Shown here: positions 37,428 to 47,489 of the stretch, piece after piece
Position numbering within the stretch: the first letter of the stretch is position 1
How the letters are laid out: each line of letters opens with the position of its first letter
Origin: Crenothrix sp. D3
GTDB lineage: Bacteria; Pseudomonadota; Gammaproteobacteria; Methylococcales; Methylomonadaceae
NCBI GenBank assembly: GCA_002134785.1
Contig: MBQZ01000073.1
Coordinates: forward strand, 62,001 to 126,000
Length of the DNA: 64,000 nt
Direction of reading: 5' to 3'
Notes under the pieces: generated by a model
Databases searched by the model: none
Seen by the model: the letters and a program-made list of their open reading frames with translations, nothing else
Told to the model about the DNA's origin: nothing
Position numbers and translations under genes: made by a program

Positions 37428-37936
37428 AACCATCAGAATTGATTATTATCGTTGCCGTCCTCGCCTTAGGTGTGGGACTCACAGCGCGGTTTATTATGTC
37501 ACCCGCTGAAAACACTCGCCCTACGCCGTTAGCGGAATTTAGTTTGCCTGACATTTCAGACAAACAACACAACAGCAATGAATGGCAGGGTAAAATTCGC
37601 GTTATTAATTTTTGGGCAACGTGGTGTGCGCCCTGCCGTAAAGAAATACCTGAATTTATTGCCTTACAAGAAAAATACGCAGCTAAAAACGTGCAGTTTA
37701 TTGGTATTGCCGTGGATGATAAAACAGCCGTTATTGATTACCTAAAAACCATTAACATCAACTACCCCATATTAATTGGCGGCGACGCGGCAATGGTACA
37801 AGCGCAACAATTAGGTAATCGTATTGGCGCGTTACCCTATACCGTAATCGTTAATGCGCAAGGGCAAGTCATTCATCAACAAGCAGGTGAGTTTTCGACT
37901 GAAGAGTTAGTCAGCGTTATTAAACCATTGCTATAA
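37424..37936 (+). CDS. TlpA/ResA-like membrane-anchored thioredoxin
   Basis: A 170-residue protein. N-terminal membrane anchor (residues 6-26), then an AhpC/TSA-type thioredoxin fold with active site FWATWCAPCRKE (Cys about 68 and 71) and the family cis-Pro region GALPYTVIVNAQGQ. It acts in the periplasm, probably reduced by DsbD, whose gene it overlaps by 4 bases. ResA-type proteins keep haem-binding apocytochrome cysteines reduced; that exact role is inference. Confidence 0.93.
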   Translation: MKPSELIIIVAVLALGVGLTARFIMSPAENTRPTPLAEFSLPDISDKQHNSNEWQGKIRVINFWATWCAPCRKEIPEFIALQEKYAAKNVQFIGIAVDDKTAVIDYLKTININYPILIGGDAAMVQAQQLGNRIGALPYTVIVNAQGQVIHQQAGEFSTEELVSVIKPLL

Positions 37937-38002
37937 GGTTGCTGTACGCCACTTAAATTGGCGCATTAAAAATACAAAAGTCTTTTAACAAAATGGAAAA
38001 CA

Positions 38003-38124
38003 GGCTTAACCGTTCGTCCTGAGCTTGTCGAAGGAAGCTTGTCGAAGGAAGCCTGTCGAAGTATGGATGGTTAAGCCGCTCATGGTTCGACTGTTCGACA
38101 AGCTCACAGCTCACCACGAACGGT
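38003..38124. repeat. Complex dispersed inverted repeat (GAGCTTGTCGAA type)
   Basis: The only notable content of the 239-bp gap 37937-38175. Outer arms ACCGTTCGT (38009-38017) and ACGAACGGT (38116-38124); inner arms GAGCTTGTCGAA (38021-38032) and TTCGACAAGCTC (38094-38105); GGCTTAACC/GGTTAAGCC at 38003 and 38069. The left arm contains a 14-bp tandem CTTGTCGAAGGAAG twice plus a partial third. It can fold as a long hairpin between two convergent genes. Confidence 0.75.
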
Positions 38125-38175
38125 ATCATTTTATTGAGCTTTAGCTATATTTTACTGCGTAAAATGTCATTCTTC

Positions 38176-38745
38176 TCATGAACGCGTAAACCACTTTTCC
38201 AGTGTCAGAAAAGTCATACAGGCAGACTCGATTACGCACTCTTCATCCGCCTTGAAAGTTGTCAACTGCTCCCTGAATGACTGCCACATCAAACCAGTGG
38301 CATCACCATAACCTGAAAAAAAAGCAGTACCGTTGCGGGCATCAAGATCAAGTAATTGCTTGATGTGGCGGCTGATTACCTGACCGCCCAAAGTTGCACC
38401 TTCCATTACATAAAGACAGCCTAGAGCTTGGTCAACGTCAGCGCAAGCGGGAAGTTCGTTGCATTGGGGAAGCTGAGCAATCGTTTCTACTTCAACGCCT
38501 AGCGCGACAAGATCCTTTTCCAACAAGGATAATTTGATGCGTTGGTTTAAATCTGGCATCCACGTTCTTAACGCTGGAACACTCGCTAATCGCGCTTCTA
38601 GGGGACAGTAATAGCCCCAGAAAGTTTTTATCAAGCGCAGGTAATCCGTGTGTGACAAATTGGGGGATAGAAAATCCAGCGTTTGCTCTAGGCTTTCGTG
38701 ATAAGGTCGGGTTGTTTGTTTCAGTGCGATCAGTAAAGAAGTCAT
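38176..38745 (-). CDS. Biliverdin-producing heme oxygenase
   Basis: A 189-residue protein of the heme oxygenase fold. The proximal-ligand region is TRPYHESLE (His about 15) and the distal-helix Gly-rich region is MEGATLGGQVISRH near residue 114. It opens heme to biliverdin, CO and iron, giving the chromophore for the bacteriophytochrome encoded two genes upstream in the same operon. BphO-type genes beside bphP are a common pairing. It is the last gene of the light-sensing operon, 20 bases after the response-regulator gene. Confidence 0.9.
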   Translation of the reverse strand: MTSLLIALKQTTRPYHESLEQTLDFLSPNLSHTDYLRLIKTFWGYYCPLEARLASVPALRTWMPDLNQRIKLSLLEKDLVALGVEVETIAQLPQCNELPACADVDQALGCLYVMEGATLGGQVISRHIKQLLDLDARNGTAFFSGYGDATGLMWQSFREQLTTFKADEECVIESACMTFLTLEKWFTRS

Positions 38746-38765
38746 GTTTTTGGGATTCAGTGGTT

Positions 38766-39200
38766 TTATTCAGGGAGCGTTACTGCGTCAAACCAATAAT
38801 GAGTGAGGTAACGCAATTTCTCTACATAGGAATCAAGGCTCAGCGGCTTACAGAGATAGCCCGCCGCACCTAAACTATAGCAGGTACTGACATCACTGGG
38901 ATTATTGGAGGTTGATACCACTACAATTGGAATTGCTGGCGGTGACTCGATAGCGCGGAATTCTTTAAGGAATTGCAAACCATTCATTCTTGGCAGATTA
39001 AGATCGAGCAACACTAAACACGGAAGCAAATCGTTCCAATCGCCTGCTGTCGCCCGCGACTGCAAATGTAACAGCACCTCTTCGGCGCGGGTGGCACGGA
39101 TGATTGGATGGGTAAAACCGATTTTATCTAACGCCCAACACGTCACTTCAAAATCTTCGTCGGAATCTTCAATAATCAACAGTGGGCGATTTTTCTTCAT
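38766..39200 (-). CDS. Single-domain response regulator (Rcp1-like)
   Basis: A 144-residue receiver domain without output module. Acidic pocket IIEDSDED (residues 9-16), phosphoacceptor Asp in LLDLNLPRMNG (about 70), conserved Ser/Thr in VVSTSNN and Lys in YLCKPLSL. The sequence resembles the Rcp1 type that partners phytochrome kinases. Its start overlaps the phytochrome stop by 4 bases, so it is the natural phosphate acceptor for that kinase. With no output domain it probably relays phosphate or acts by protein contact. Confidence 0.92.
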   Translation of the reverse strand: MKKNRPLLIIEDSDEDFEVTCWALDKIGFTHPIIRATRAEEVLLHLQSRATAGDWNDLLPCLVLLDLNLPRMNGLQFLKEFRAIESPPAIPIVVVSTSNNPSDVSTCYSLGAAGYLCKPLSLDSYVEKLRYLTHYWFDAVTLPE

Positions 39201-41512
39201 CGTATCATTTCCTTTTTAGAAATTAGATCAGGGGCTAAGGTGAAATAAAACGTAGTTCCTACGTTCTCTGATGACTCCATCCAAATACGACCGCCGTGAC
39301 GTTTTATGGCTTTCTGGGCAGTTGTCAGACCCGTGCCATTGCCCCCGCCGAATTCATCAGAGCCATGTAGACGACGAAACAACTGAAAGACGTGTTCCTG
39401 ATAATGGATTGGAATGCCGATACCATTGTCTCGGACATAAAATTCTACTGGATTAACGCTGGTGTTACAGCCAATTTCTACGGTTTTTTCAGCTTTATCG
39501 TTGTATTTAATCGCATTCAAAATCAGATTATGAAAAATAATTTCCACGCGCATTCGATCGCAATCTATGACGGGAAGTGTTGGTTGAATTGTGAAGGTAA
39601 CACCCATTTCAGGGTTGGCTTGTTTCAACACATCAATAGATTGACTGACTAAATTACCGATATGAGTACTTTGCAAGTCAAGCTCACTCAAACCAATGCG
39701 CGAATATTTCAGCAACGATTCCAATAAGCTGTCCATACGATTTGTCAAGCTGAGAATGGTCTCTATCCGCCGCAAGCGTTTTTCAGGCGAGTGAACGTTG
39801 TTTTCAAGCTTTATTAATTCGGCAAAATTGTGAATGCCACGCAATGGCTCTTTCAAGTCATGGGAAGCAACATAGGCAAAGGCTTCCAGTTCGGCGTTGC
39901 TGCGTTCAAGTTCTGCATTTATTTGTGTCAATAAACTGGTACGGTTGACCATAATATCAGAGATAACTTGGCGTAACTGTTTTGCATATTCCAGTTCGCA
40001 GGTCAGCCAGAATCGTGATTGCCCCGAACTATATTCTTTCCATAATGCGAACGAGGTGCGTGGAGACAATCGAATTTCCTGACCTTCTTCAATGACTTCG
40101 ACAGGTTTATTGGGATTGCCAGCCCATGAGACTTCCTGTTGCGCTTCTGGGCGAAACCAGATAATCCCATCAGAGTTGGCAAGAGAAAACCGTATCGATA
40201 ACACGCCACTTGCGATGACTTTGAAGGTTTGGGCGAGAGGAAAATCGTGCGGCAAGCGTCGAGTGGAGAAAATCAGCCCATCCTGTTGTGCAAGCCAAAC
40301 GACAAGCAAACCGATTTGTTGCTCTGTTGGAGTCTTGCCTAGCAAGGTGAGTTTTCCATTGATGATTAAGGCAACCCCTTGTGCATCGATGGTGGTGAGC
40401 AGGTTCACTTTGCCTGAAACCAGTGCTTGCTCAAAAGTCTTAGTTCGTTCCAGTGCTGCCGCGAGTTGATGAAGAGTCTGATCGAGCTGGGAACGGTAGC
40501 CATAATAATCCATTTTTTCCCTGTCATTCATCATCTGCGACATTATTTGAGCCAGAAATTCGACAGGGATTCGACTTTCATAAGGCATATATTTGGGTGT
40601 GCTGTGATGTAAACAGGAAATCAAACCCCAAAGCTCACCGTCTTTTATCAAGGGCAGTACCATAGTGGCTTTAGCCCCCATATTGCGCAGATAACCTGAA
40701 TACATTACCGACACGCTACGCAAAAAAGAGTAGCTTAAATCCACAGTGCGGCCATTAAGTAATGGCGGATTCTCTGGTATCAGCGGCACGGGAAGGTAAT
40801 CCACATTGGGAAGGTGTCTAAGCGGACTGAGCATGAAAAGCCGCCGTGCTGGGGCAGGAATATCACTGGCTGGATAATGCAAGCCCAGATACGCTTCCAA
40901 CTCAGGACTTTTAGACTCTGCGACCACCTCACCACAGCCGTCCGTGTCGAACCGATACGCCATCACCCGTTCAAAACCAGTCCAGTCACGAATCTGATCA
41001 ACCACAACCCCTATAAATTGCAACAAGGACGTACTGCCGCGCAGTTGCTGTATCGTGTTATTCAGTCTCAAAAACTGATTGGTATCCGAAAACCGCTCGG
41101 TATCATTCGGACGTTCAAATTCCAAAAGCAATAAGTCATCGATACGATTACCAAACAGGTGAAAGCGTTCATTGGTGTGAACACAAGACACCGTGAGTAA
41201 ATGAGCGAAACCGTCTGCCAGATTCTTTGTAGCGAGCTGACTTCGCAAGGCAGCGACATTTTCATTGTCCAATAAGCAGTCAATTGTTTGTCCAATCATA
41301 GCCTCAGAGGAAAGCCCAAGAAAGCTCTCAGTATTGGCACTGACTTGAATAATACTTAAGGTTGACTCGTTCAAAACCAGAAGCACGCCATGAGGCTGAA
41401 TAGCATTCACCAGATGAATCTGTTCACGGTCGCAATTGCTTAAATCGACGTTCTTAGCGGTGATAGGCGGCGGTGCTTCACTTTGTATTGGATTGATATT
41501 AGCTTCGGGCAT
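39197..41512 (-). CDS. Bacteriophytochrome histidine kinase
   Basis: A 771-residue photoreceptor kinase with PAS-GAF-PHY-HisKA-HATPase order. The biliverdin-attachment Cys27 is in LSNCDREQIHLVNAIQPHG; the GAF domain has YPASDIPAPARR (residues 213-224); the PHY tongue has PRTSFALWKE near residue 475. Phosphorylatable His is in VASHDLKEPLRG near residue 549, and the ATP lid has DNGIGIP and GGGNGTGL. It should switch between red and far-red states and control phosphorylation of the response regulator encoded with 4-base overlap. A heme oxygenase gene in the operon supplies biliverdin. Confidence 0.95.
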   Translation of the reverse strand: MPEANINPIQSEAPPPITAKNVDLSNCDREQIHLVNAIQPHGVLLVLNESTLSIIQVSANTESFLGLSSEAMIGQTIDCLLDNENVAALRSQLATKNLADGFAHLLTVSCVHTNERFHLFGNRIDDLLLLEFERPNDTERFSDTNQFLRLNNTIQQLRGSTSLLQFIGVVVDQIRDWTGFERVMAYRFDTDGCGEVVAESKSPELEAYLGLHYPASDIPAPARRLFMLSPLRHLPNVDYLPVPLIPENPPLLNGRTVDLSYSFLRSVSVMYSGYLRNMGAKATMVLPLIKDGELWGLISCLHHSTPKYMPYESRIPVEFLAQIMSQMMNDREKMDYYGYRSQLDQTLHQLAAALERTKTFEQALVSGKVNLLTTIDAQGVALIINGKLTLLGKTPTEQQIGLLVVWLAQQDGLIFSTRRLPHDFPLAQTFKVIASGVLSIRFSLANSDGIIWFRPEAQQEVSWAGNPNKPVEVIEEGQEIRLSPRTSFALWKEYSSGQSRFWLTCELEYAKQLRQVISDIMVNRTSLLTQINAELERSNAELEAFAYVASHDLKEPLRGIHNFAELIKLENNVHSPEKRLRRIETILSLTNRMDSLLESLLKYSRIGLSELDLQSTHIGNLVSQSIDVLKQANPEMGVTFTIQPTLPVIDCDRMRVEIIFHNLILNAIKYNDKAEKTVEIGCNTSVNPVEFYVRDNGIGIPIHYQEHVFQLFRRLHGSDEFGGGNGTGLTTAQKAIKRHGGRIWMESSENVGTTFYFTLAPDLISKKEMIR

Positions 41513-41546
41513 GATTTTTTATTCACTCTTGGTAGATGATGCAAGT

Positions 41547-43283
41547 TCAGGGATCAGGGTTCAGGGTAAAATGAAAAGTAGAGCCTTGGCTAGGTATCGA
41601 TTCAAGCCACATTCGACCACCCTGTCGCTGGATATGTTTGCGGGTAATCGTCAGTCCTGCACCCATACCACCGCCGTATTCATCCCTGTTATGCAAACGT
41701 CGAAAAATTTCGAAGATGACTTCCTGAAATTTTTCAGCGATACCAATACCATTATCTCTAACAAAGAAAATGGGTAGATCACTTTCGCGGTAACCAATTT
41801 CGACGCGCTTTTCAGGCTGTTCATTATACATAATAGCATTAGTAATCAGATTTTCGAATACAACGACACTCCTTGTAGGGTCACAATTCACAGAAGGTAA
41901 TGGTCGGGGGATTTCTATTTGAGTGTTCGTTTTCTTGATAAGAACAGACAAATCATCCAATACTGAAGATACCAGTTCATTAAGATCGACAGTTTGCACC
42001 ATCAAAGGTTGTTGTGCTGCGCGTGAATATTGCAACAGCGTGTCAATTTGACAGTTCATTCGTTCAGTCAAACTCATGACGGTATCAAGCCAGCGAAGCT
42101 GCTGCGGTGCTAATTTCTCGCTGGCACCATCATGGATAAACTGAGTGAAATTGCTAATGCCCCGCAGGGGTTCTTGAAGATCGTGGGAAACAATATAGGC
42201 AAAGGCTTCTAATTCAGAATTGCTGCGATCGAGAAGTAACTGCAAGTCGGGCTCTTTTTCTGGCGGTTTTGGCAGACTGACTGCTTTCTCTTCTGCCCAG
42301 CGTTCTTTGACTTCTATAATGGCAGGTAGAATTCCCACGAACAGTGGAATCAGTTCTGGGTCGAAGTGTTTTCCAGCCTCCCGTTGCAGATAAGCAACTG
42401 CGTCTTCGACAGACCACGCTTTTTTGTAGGGGCGGACTGTTGTCAGTGCATCAAATACATCGGCAATCGCAACAATTCTGCCGATTAACGGAATGTCTTT
42501 GCCTTTTAGTTTGTTCGGGTAGCCGCTACCGTCCCACTTCTCATGATGTGTTAATGCGATTGTGCAGGCATCCTGAAGTAATGGTGAGTCGTGGTCGCCC
42601 ATTATTTCTGCCCCAATTGCGGGGTGTCGGCGCATAATAACCCACTCTGCCTCAGTCAGTTTGGCGGGTTTCAGCAATATGTTGTCAGGTATACCTATTT
42701 TTCCAACATCGTGCATAGGGGCTGCATTCAGTAAATTTTCAGCTGCTTGTTTTGTAAATCCAGCAGCCAATGCCAATAGTTTGGAATAGTGACTCATTCG
42801 AATAACGTGCAGCCCCGTTTCGTTATCTTTAAATTCTGCTGCTCGTCCGAGTCTTTGAATAATTTGTAACCGTGAATCCTGTAACTGCTCAGCGAGTACC
42901 AGCGAAAGGTGAGTAGCGACGCGTGCTTTAACGATAGATGGATTGACGGGTTTGGCAATGTAATCAACAGCACCTACCTCAAAACCATGCGCCTCATCAA
43001 CAAAGTCAGACATGGATGTGACGAAAATTACAGGTATTTTTGTGGTACGGGGGTTTTGTTTAAGAATGACACACGCTTCAAAACCCGACATATCTGGCAG
43101 CATGACATCTAGCAAAATCATATCGGGTTTTTGTTCCTTGCTGATTTCTATCGCATTAATCCCATTCAGAGCAAACAGCAGGCGATAATCATTTTGCAGA
43201 ATTTGCTTCATGGCATGAAGATTAGTGGGTTCATCATCAACCAGCAATAATGTTTTTAATTGGCTCTGTGCTGAACTATTCAT
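41547..43283 (-). CDS. REC / HD-GYP / histidine kinase fusion protein
   Basis: A 578-residue protein with an unusual order. Residues about 10-130 form a receiver (LLVDDEP, phosphoacceptor in [11 protein letters not shown]). About 145-330 form a complete HD-GYP c-di-GMP phosphodiesterase ([12 protein letters not shown] and [16 protein letters not shown]). About 350-578 form a HisKA-HATPase kinase ([13 protein letters not shown], His near 364; [19 protein letters not shown]). The kinase half closely resembles that of the neighbouring phytochrome. It could receive phosphate, hydrolyse c-di-GMP and phosphorylate a partner. It overlaps the hybrid kinase gene by 8 bases and precedes the phytochrome gene by 34 bases. 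Confidence 0.92.
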   Translation of the reverse strand: MNSSAQSQLKTLLLVDDEPTNLHAMKQILQNDYRLLFALNGINAIEISKEQKPDMILLDVMLPDMSGFEACVILKQNPRTTKIPVIFVTSMSDFVDEAHGFEVGAVDYIAKPVNPSIVKARVATHLSLVLAEQLQDSRLQIIQRLGRAAEFKDNETGLHVIRMSHYSKLLALAAGFTKQAAENLLNAAPMHDVGKIGIPDNILLKPAKLTEAEWVIMRRHPAIGAEIMGDHDSPLLQDACTIALTHHEKWDGSGYPNKLKGKDIPLIGRIVAIADVFDALTTVRPYKKAWSVEDAVAYLQREAGKHFDPELIPLFVGILPAIIEVKERWAEEKAVSLPKPPEKEPDLQLLLDRSNSELEAFAYIVSHDLQEPLRGISNFTQFIHDGASEKLAPQQLRWLDTVMSLTERMNCQIDTLLQYSRAAQQPLMVQTVDLNELVSSVLDDLSVLIKKTNTQIEIPRPLPSVNCDPTRSVVVFENLITNAIMYNEQPEKRVEIGYRESDLPIFFVRDNGIGIAEKFQEVIFEIFRRLHNRDEYGGGMGAGLTITRKHIQRQGGRMWLESIPSQGSTFHFTLNPDP

Positions 43284-46200
43284 GGGAAATAATATCTCCG
43301 AAAAATTGGTTTGATTTAAACTGATGCTCTTCGCTTATGCTAACTAAGCTCCCTTCAGCTGATTTAATATCGAAATTATTAAGTGCCATCTCAAAGTCAG
43401 TGATTAGCTGTGTTGAAATATATCCACTTAGATAGGACAGTAGTTCTGCAATTTTAGCGTCAGTAGGAATTTCCTGTTGTCTGAGGCTGGATGAGAACCA
43501 AGCAAGTTCTGTACTAATCACATTCGCATCGACTTCAAACATATCTGTGCGTTTATCTAATACGGTCGGAGGGGCTAACGGAATATTATTTCTGATGTCA
43601 TACACCGCTTCCTCAACACATTGGGTGAAAATGTCTTTCGACTCCAGCTTGTCTCCAGAAATAATTTCTCTCTCAAACTGATGGGCAGCGTTTGACAGAC
43701 CCATCATACCCAGCGTTGCCGAAACCCCTTTAATAAGATGCAATAACTTTGCTGCTTGATCTCGCTGATTTTCAACTAACAAGGCTTCGATTCGAGCGGG
43801 AGACATCGCATATTCTGTTACAAACCGCAGCAATAGCTTAGATAAAAGCGTGTGATTTCCACCGAGGCGCGTCAACGCATCCTGTTGATCAAAGGCAGTA
43901 AACTTAACTGGTACAACGGGTGTTGCCGTTTTTTCTACTGTCACAATGGGTATTTTTAACTGAGGATGCTTAATCCATTTAATCAGGGTGAGTATCAGTT
44001 TTTCTCGGTCTATGGGTTTAGTAATATGATCATTCATCCCCGCCGCTTCGCTGGCAGTCTTATCGTGTACCATAGCGGCAGCACTCAGCGCGATGATGGG
44101 TAAATGCTGGCACTGGGGTAGCTCACGAATCAGTTTTGTCGCCGAAAAACCATCCATAAACGGCATCTGTATATCCATCAATACTACATCAAAATGTTGC
44201 TTCTGAACCCATTCGACCGCTTCTCCGCCATGATTTGCCACGGTGGTAATCAGTCCGAACTTATTGAGGGTCTCTAACGCAACTTCCTGATTAATTTCGT
44301 TATCTTCCACTAGCAGAATGCGCGCTCCGTGTATAGGAGCAGCCAGCTCATAAAGGTCGTCATAATGGGGGTCAGGTACATTGACTCTCGATGCCAAGTG
44401 TGGATGCCTAATACGCATGAGACTGTCAAACAACAGTGAAGGGGTCACTGGCTTAATCAAAATATCGTTGAATTTTGTTGTATCCTGCACCTTACTCAGT
44501 TCATCTTTCTCCCTTGATGTCATGATAATAATGGACGGTAATCGCCGCAACCTGCCAGAGGTCACACTAAGCACTAATTGCTGAATTAGCTCAAAGCCCT
44601 CCACTTGCCAGTTAATCAACATCACATCATAGGATTGATCTTGCTGATAGGCCTGATGAAGCAGTTCCAACGCTGCGTTCGTAGAGGTCGCTGTCATCGC
44701 GGCTATCTCCCAAGCTGTCAGGTAATTTACAAAAATCGAGACCGCCGTTTCACTGTTATCCACGAGCAGTATCCGCATACCCTTTAGCGTATGCTCTGAG
44801 TATAAATTAGGCAAGGCATTGCCCAGACCAAACCGTGCCGTGAAAGCAAAGGTACTGCCTTGATCGGGTACGCTGGAGAGCATAAACTCGCCATCCATAA
44901 TTTCAACCAATCGCTTGCAAATAGTCAGTCCCAGTCCACTGCCGCCATATTTTCTAGAAACAGAGGTGTCGGCTTGAATAAATGCGTTAAACAAACGATC
45001 AGATTGCGTTTTGTCCATGCCAATTCCCGTATCGCGCACAGCAAAACGCAGTAAAACTTCGGGTTCTTTTTTGCTAATCAATTCAGCTTTTAAGTGAATT
45101 TCACCCTGCTCGGTAAATTTGATAGCATTACTGACTAGATTATTAAGCACTTGTCCAAGACGTAATGTGTCACCTATCAGTTTAAAATTAATAGACGTGT
45201 CGATCTCAAGAAAAATTTCTAGGTTTTTTTCACTAATTTTTGCAGAGAACAAGTCGCTGATATTCCTTATCACCTCTTCTATGGTAAATTCCGTGTATTC
45301 AAGATTAAGCTTTCCCGCTTCAATTTTTGAGTAGTCTAAAATGTCGTCCAATATATGTAATAGTGTCTTAGACGAGGCGAGTATCTTATATAACTGAATG
45401 CGTTGCTTAGCTGTTAACCCCGTATCCAACGTTAATTCAGTCAGCCCGATGATAGCGTTCATCGGTGTACGAATCTCGTGGCTCATATTGGCAAGAAAGT
45501 CACTCTTAGCGAGGTTAGCCTGTTCAGCCAGTTTCATTGCTTTAGTCAGTTCTTGGGTGCGGGCGATAACTTGTTCTTCAAGCGTTGAATTTATTTTCCG
45601 CAATTGCGCTGTTCGTTCATCAACCTGTTTTTCAAGTACGGCGTTTGCTTGTGCAGCATTGTTCTGAGCCATTTTTACGTCAGTAATGTCGCGGTTAATA
45701 CCCACTACTTGAAAAGGTTTGCCATCCTTGTCCCGTTCAAGCGTCGCATCAGACTGAACATAGCGTATGTTCCCATCTGGCAAAACGACACGAAAGATGA
45801 TGTCGAAAACATCAGTTCCAGCGATAAGACCTTTGAGTTTATTATCCGCAAATTCAATATCTTCAGGATGCAAGCGTGATCGCCAGAAATGATAGTTGTG
45901 TTTTGAATCATTGCGCAATGTTAAAGGCACTGCAGATATTTCAAACATCCGATCATCCCAGATCAGATGATTCGTATTTAGACACAATACCCACACCCCA
46001 AGTCCAGAGGTCTTAATCACCATTTTCATCCGAACTAGCGATTGCTGAAGGTCAGACTCAAGTTTCAGGCGTTGCGAAATATCAATAATCGAAGCGAGTG
46101 TGAGCAATCCATTGGAGGTTTCAATCGGGTTTAAGCTGATTTCGACTGGAATTTCGTGACCGTTCTTATGAAAAGCATACAAAACTTGCCCCGTTTTCAT

Positions 46201-46800
46201 GTCACGCAAGCGGGGATTGTTCTGATAGTTGCGTACCAATTTTGTGTGGTCTGCATGATACCGTAAAGGCAGCAACTGACTGATGTTAACTCCCTCTAAT
46301 TCATTATTATCGTAGCCAAATAGTGTCTCTGCTTTGGGATTAACCAAAACCACATTTTGCTGGTCGTTGACTAAAATAATCGCATTGTGTGAGGCGAGTA
46401 CCACGATGCGAAACAGTTCTTCACTTTTCTTTTGTTGTGTCATGTCGCGTATGGTCTTGGCAGCACCAATAATCGCGCCTTCACTATTGAAGATCGGTGA
46501 TACCGACACAGAGACATGAATAAATCGTCCATTCCGAACTTTACGAACCGTTGGAAAATGTGAGATCAGTTCGCCACAGGTCATTTTTCGCATGATTTCT
46601 TCATCTTCATTGATGAGTTCTTCTGGAAAAATGAGTTCCCTAATCTGTTGACCTATCGCCTCTTCTGAAGAATATCCAAAAATAAGCTCGGCAGATTTAT
46701 TCCAACTGAGGACAATGCCTTCAAGATCGAAGCTGATGATGGCATCATTTGAGCCTTCAACAATCGCCGACAGATGTTCCTGATTATGCGAGGCAATCAT
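43276..46800 (-). CDS. Large hybrid sensor histidine kinase (PAS3-HisKA-HATPase-REC-REC-Hpt)
   Basis: A 1174-residue soluble hybrid kinase. Three PAS domains (about 1-125, 130-250, 255-385), a coiled coil (385-430), HisKA with [18 protein letters not shown] (His near 440), HATPase (about 540-660), two receivers (about 675-800 and 822-945) and an Hpt domain (HLIKG, His near 1020). The first receiver has Asn where the phosphoacceptor Asp should be (MLINWQVEG) and is likely inactive; the second is intact ([11 protein letters not shown]). It heads the light-sensing operon and probably phosphorylates the REC/HD-GYP fusion through its Hpt. Confidence 0.94.
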   Translation of the reverse strand: MIASHNQEHLSAIVEGSNDAIISFDLEGIVLSWNKSAELIFGYSSEEAIGQQIRELIFPEELINEDEEIMRKMTCGELISHFPTVRKVRNGRFIHVSVSVSPIFNSEGAIIGAAKTIRDMTQQKKSEELFRIVVLASHNAIILVNDQQNVVLVNPKAETLFGYDNNELEGVNISQLLPLRYHADHTKLVRNYQNNPRLRDMKTGQVLYAFHKNGHEIPVEISLNPIETSNGLLTLASIIDISQRLKLESDLQQSLVRMKMVIKTSGLGVWVLCLNTNHLIWDDRMFEISAVPLTLRNDSKHNYHFWRSRLHPEDIEFADNKLKGLIAGTDVFDIIFRVVLPDGNIRYVQSDATLERDKDGKPFQVVGINRDITDVKMAQNNAAQANAVLEKQVDERTAQLRKINSTLEEQVIARTQELTKAMKLAEQANLAKSDFLANMSHEIRTPMNAIIGLTELTLDTGLTAKQRIQLYKILASSKTLLHILDDILDYSKIEAGKLNLEYTEFTIEEVIRNISDLFSAKISEKNLEIFLEIDTSINFKLIGDTLRLGQVLNNLVSNAIKFTEQGEIHLKAELISKKEPEVLLRFAVRDTGIGMDKTQSDRLFNAFIQADTSVSRKYGGSGLGLTICKRLVEIMDGEFMLSSVPDQGSTFAFTARFGLGNALPNLYSEHTLKGMRILLVDNSETAVSIFVNYLTAWEIAAMTATSTNAALELLHQAYQQDQSYDVMLINWQVEGFELIQQLVLSVTSGRLRRLPSIIIMTSREKDELSKVQDTTKFNDILIKPVTPSLLFDSLMRIRHPHLASRVNVPDPHYDDLYELAAPIHGARILLVEDNEINQEVALETLNKFGLITTVANHGGEAVEWVQKQHFDVVLMDIQMPFMDGFSATKLIRELPQCQHLPIIALSAAAMVHDKTASEAAGMNDHITKPIDREKLILTLIKWIKHPQLKIPIVTVEKTATPVVPVKFTAFDQQDALTRLGGNHTLLSKLLLRFVTEYAMSPARIEALLVENQRDQAAKLLHLIKGVSATLGMMGLSNAAHQFEREIISGDKLESKDIFTQCVEEAVYDIRNNIPLAPPTVLDKRTDMFEVDANVISTELAWFSSSLRQQEIPTDAKIAELLSYLSGYISTQLITDFEMALNNFDIKSAEGSLVSISEEHQFKSNQFFGDIISHE

Positions 46801-46940
46801 TAGCGGGAAAATTTTGAGAGCAGACTAAATTTGTACATAGCTAAATCTCTTGATAATGAGGTAGTCATAATGTTCGGAAATAAATAGAATATACAGCAGA
46901 ATTATTTGCATATACATCTAATTTTGCAAATATTCGTTAC

Positions 46941-46957
46941 AATTATTTGTTATAATT
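46941..46957 (+). promoter_or_regulatory. Extended -10 promoter with overlapping palindromic operator upstream of marR
   Basis: TGTTATAAT (46948-46956) is an extended -10 element 33 bases before the marR start. It is embedded in the inverted repeat AATTAT-TTGTT-ATAATT (46941-46957), the size and shape of a MarR-type site, so the regulator may repress itself and perhaps the divergent signalling operon. Confidence 0.4.
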
Positions 46958-46988
46958 CACTGTAATTTAAATGGTTTAATAACTGTGA

Positions 46989-47438
46989 GTGAAATATTTG
47001 GAACAAATACCGCATATCCAAAAAAAGAATTGCCTCAATTTTAAAATGCGAAAGCTGACGAGATTGTTGACAAAAATGTACGACGCAGAGCTTTCCAAAG
47101 CAGGTATAAAGACGACTCAATTCACGCTTCTTTGCCATGTGCTAAAGTATGATTCAGCTCCTTTAAGCGACATTGCTCGAATTATGGGGGTAGATACATC
47201 AACCTTGTCGCGTAATTTACAGCCTTTAATCTCTGCTGGATTCATCATACAGACGACTGGAAGTGATGCACGCCGAAGACTTGTCAGTTTGACATCGGAA
47301 GGAAGAAGCAAACAGGCTGAAGCTGATCTTCATTGGGCAGTCGCCCAAGATAAAATCAAAGCTATTTTAGGTCTGAAAAATGTTACGGCTCTTAGTGTGC
47401 TACTTGATAGCTGTATAGATAAGCTACAGCAAGACTGA
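46989..47438 (+). CDS. MarR-family transcriptional regulator
   Basis: A 149-residue winged-helix protein starting at GTG (46989). The helix-turn-helix is SDIARIMGVDTSTLSRNLQPL (near residues 59-79) and the wing is TTGSDARRRLVSLTSEG (near 88-104), both typical of MarR. Upstream residues CLNFKMRKLTRLLTKMYDAEL form the dimerisation helix, so a start at the later ATG is unlikely. It is divergent from the phytochrome operon and has a candidate palindromic operator in its own promoter. Ligand and targets unknown. Confidence 0.9.
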   Translation: MKYLEQIPHIQKKNCLNFKMRKLTRLLTKMYDAELSKAGIKTTQFTLLCHVLKYDSAPLSDIARIMGVDTSTLSRNLQPLISAGFIIQTTGSDARRRLVSLTSEGRSKQAEADLHWAVAQDKIKAILGLKNVTALSVLLDSCIDKLQQD

Positions 47439-47489
47439 TGTGGCTACACTAAACAGGACAAAAACAAGGCATCCAACAAAGCGAGTCAT

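Noticed and set aside
37937-38175. Possible small RNA gene in the gap after the TlpA-like gene
   Set aside because: The hairpins are explained by a compound dispersed repeat; no promoter plus terminator pair was seen.
40092-40469. 125-codon plus-strand frame inside the phytochrome gene
   Set aside because: Antisense to the PHY domain region, which is conserved on the minus strand.
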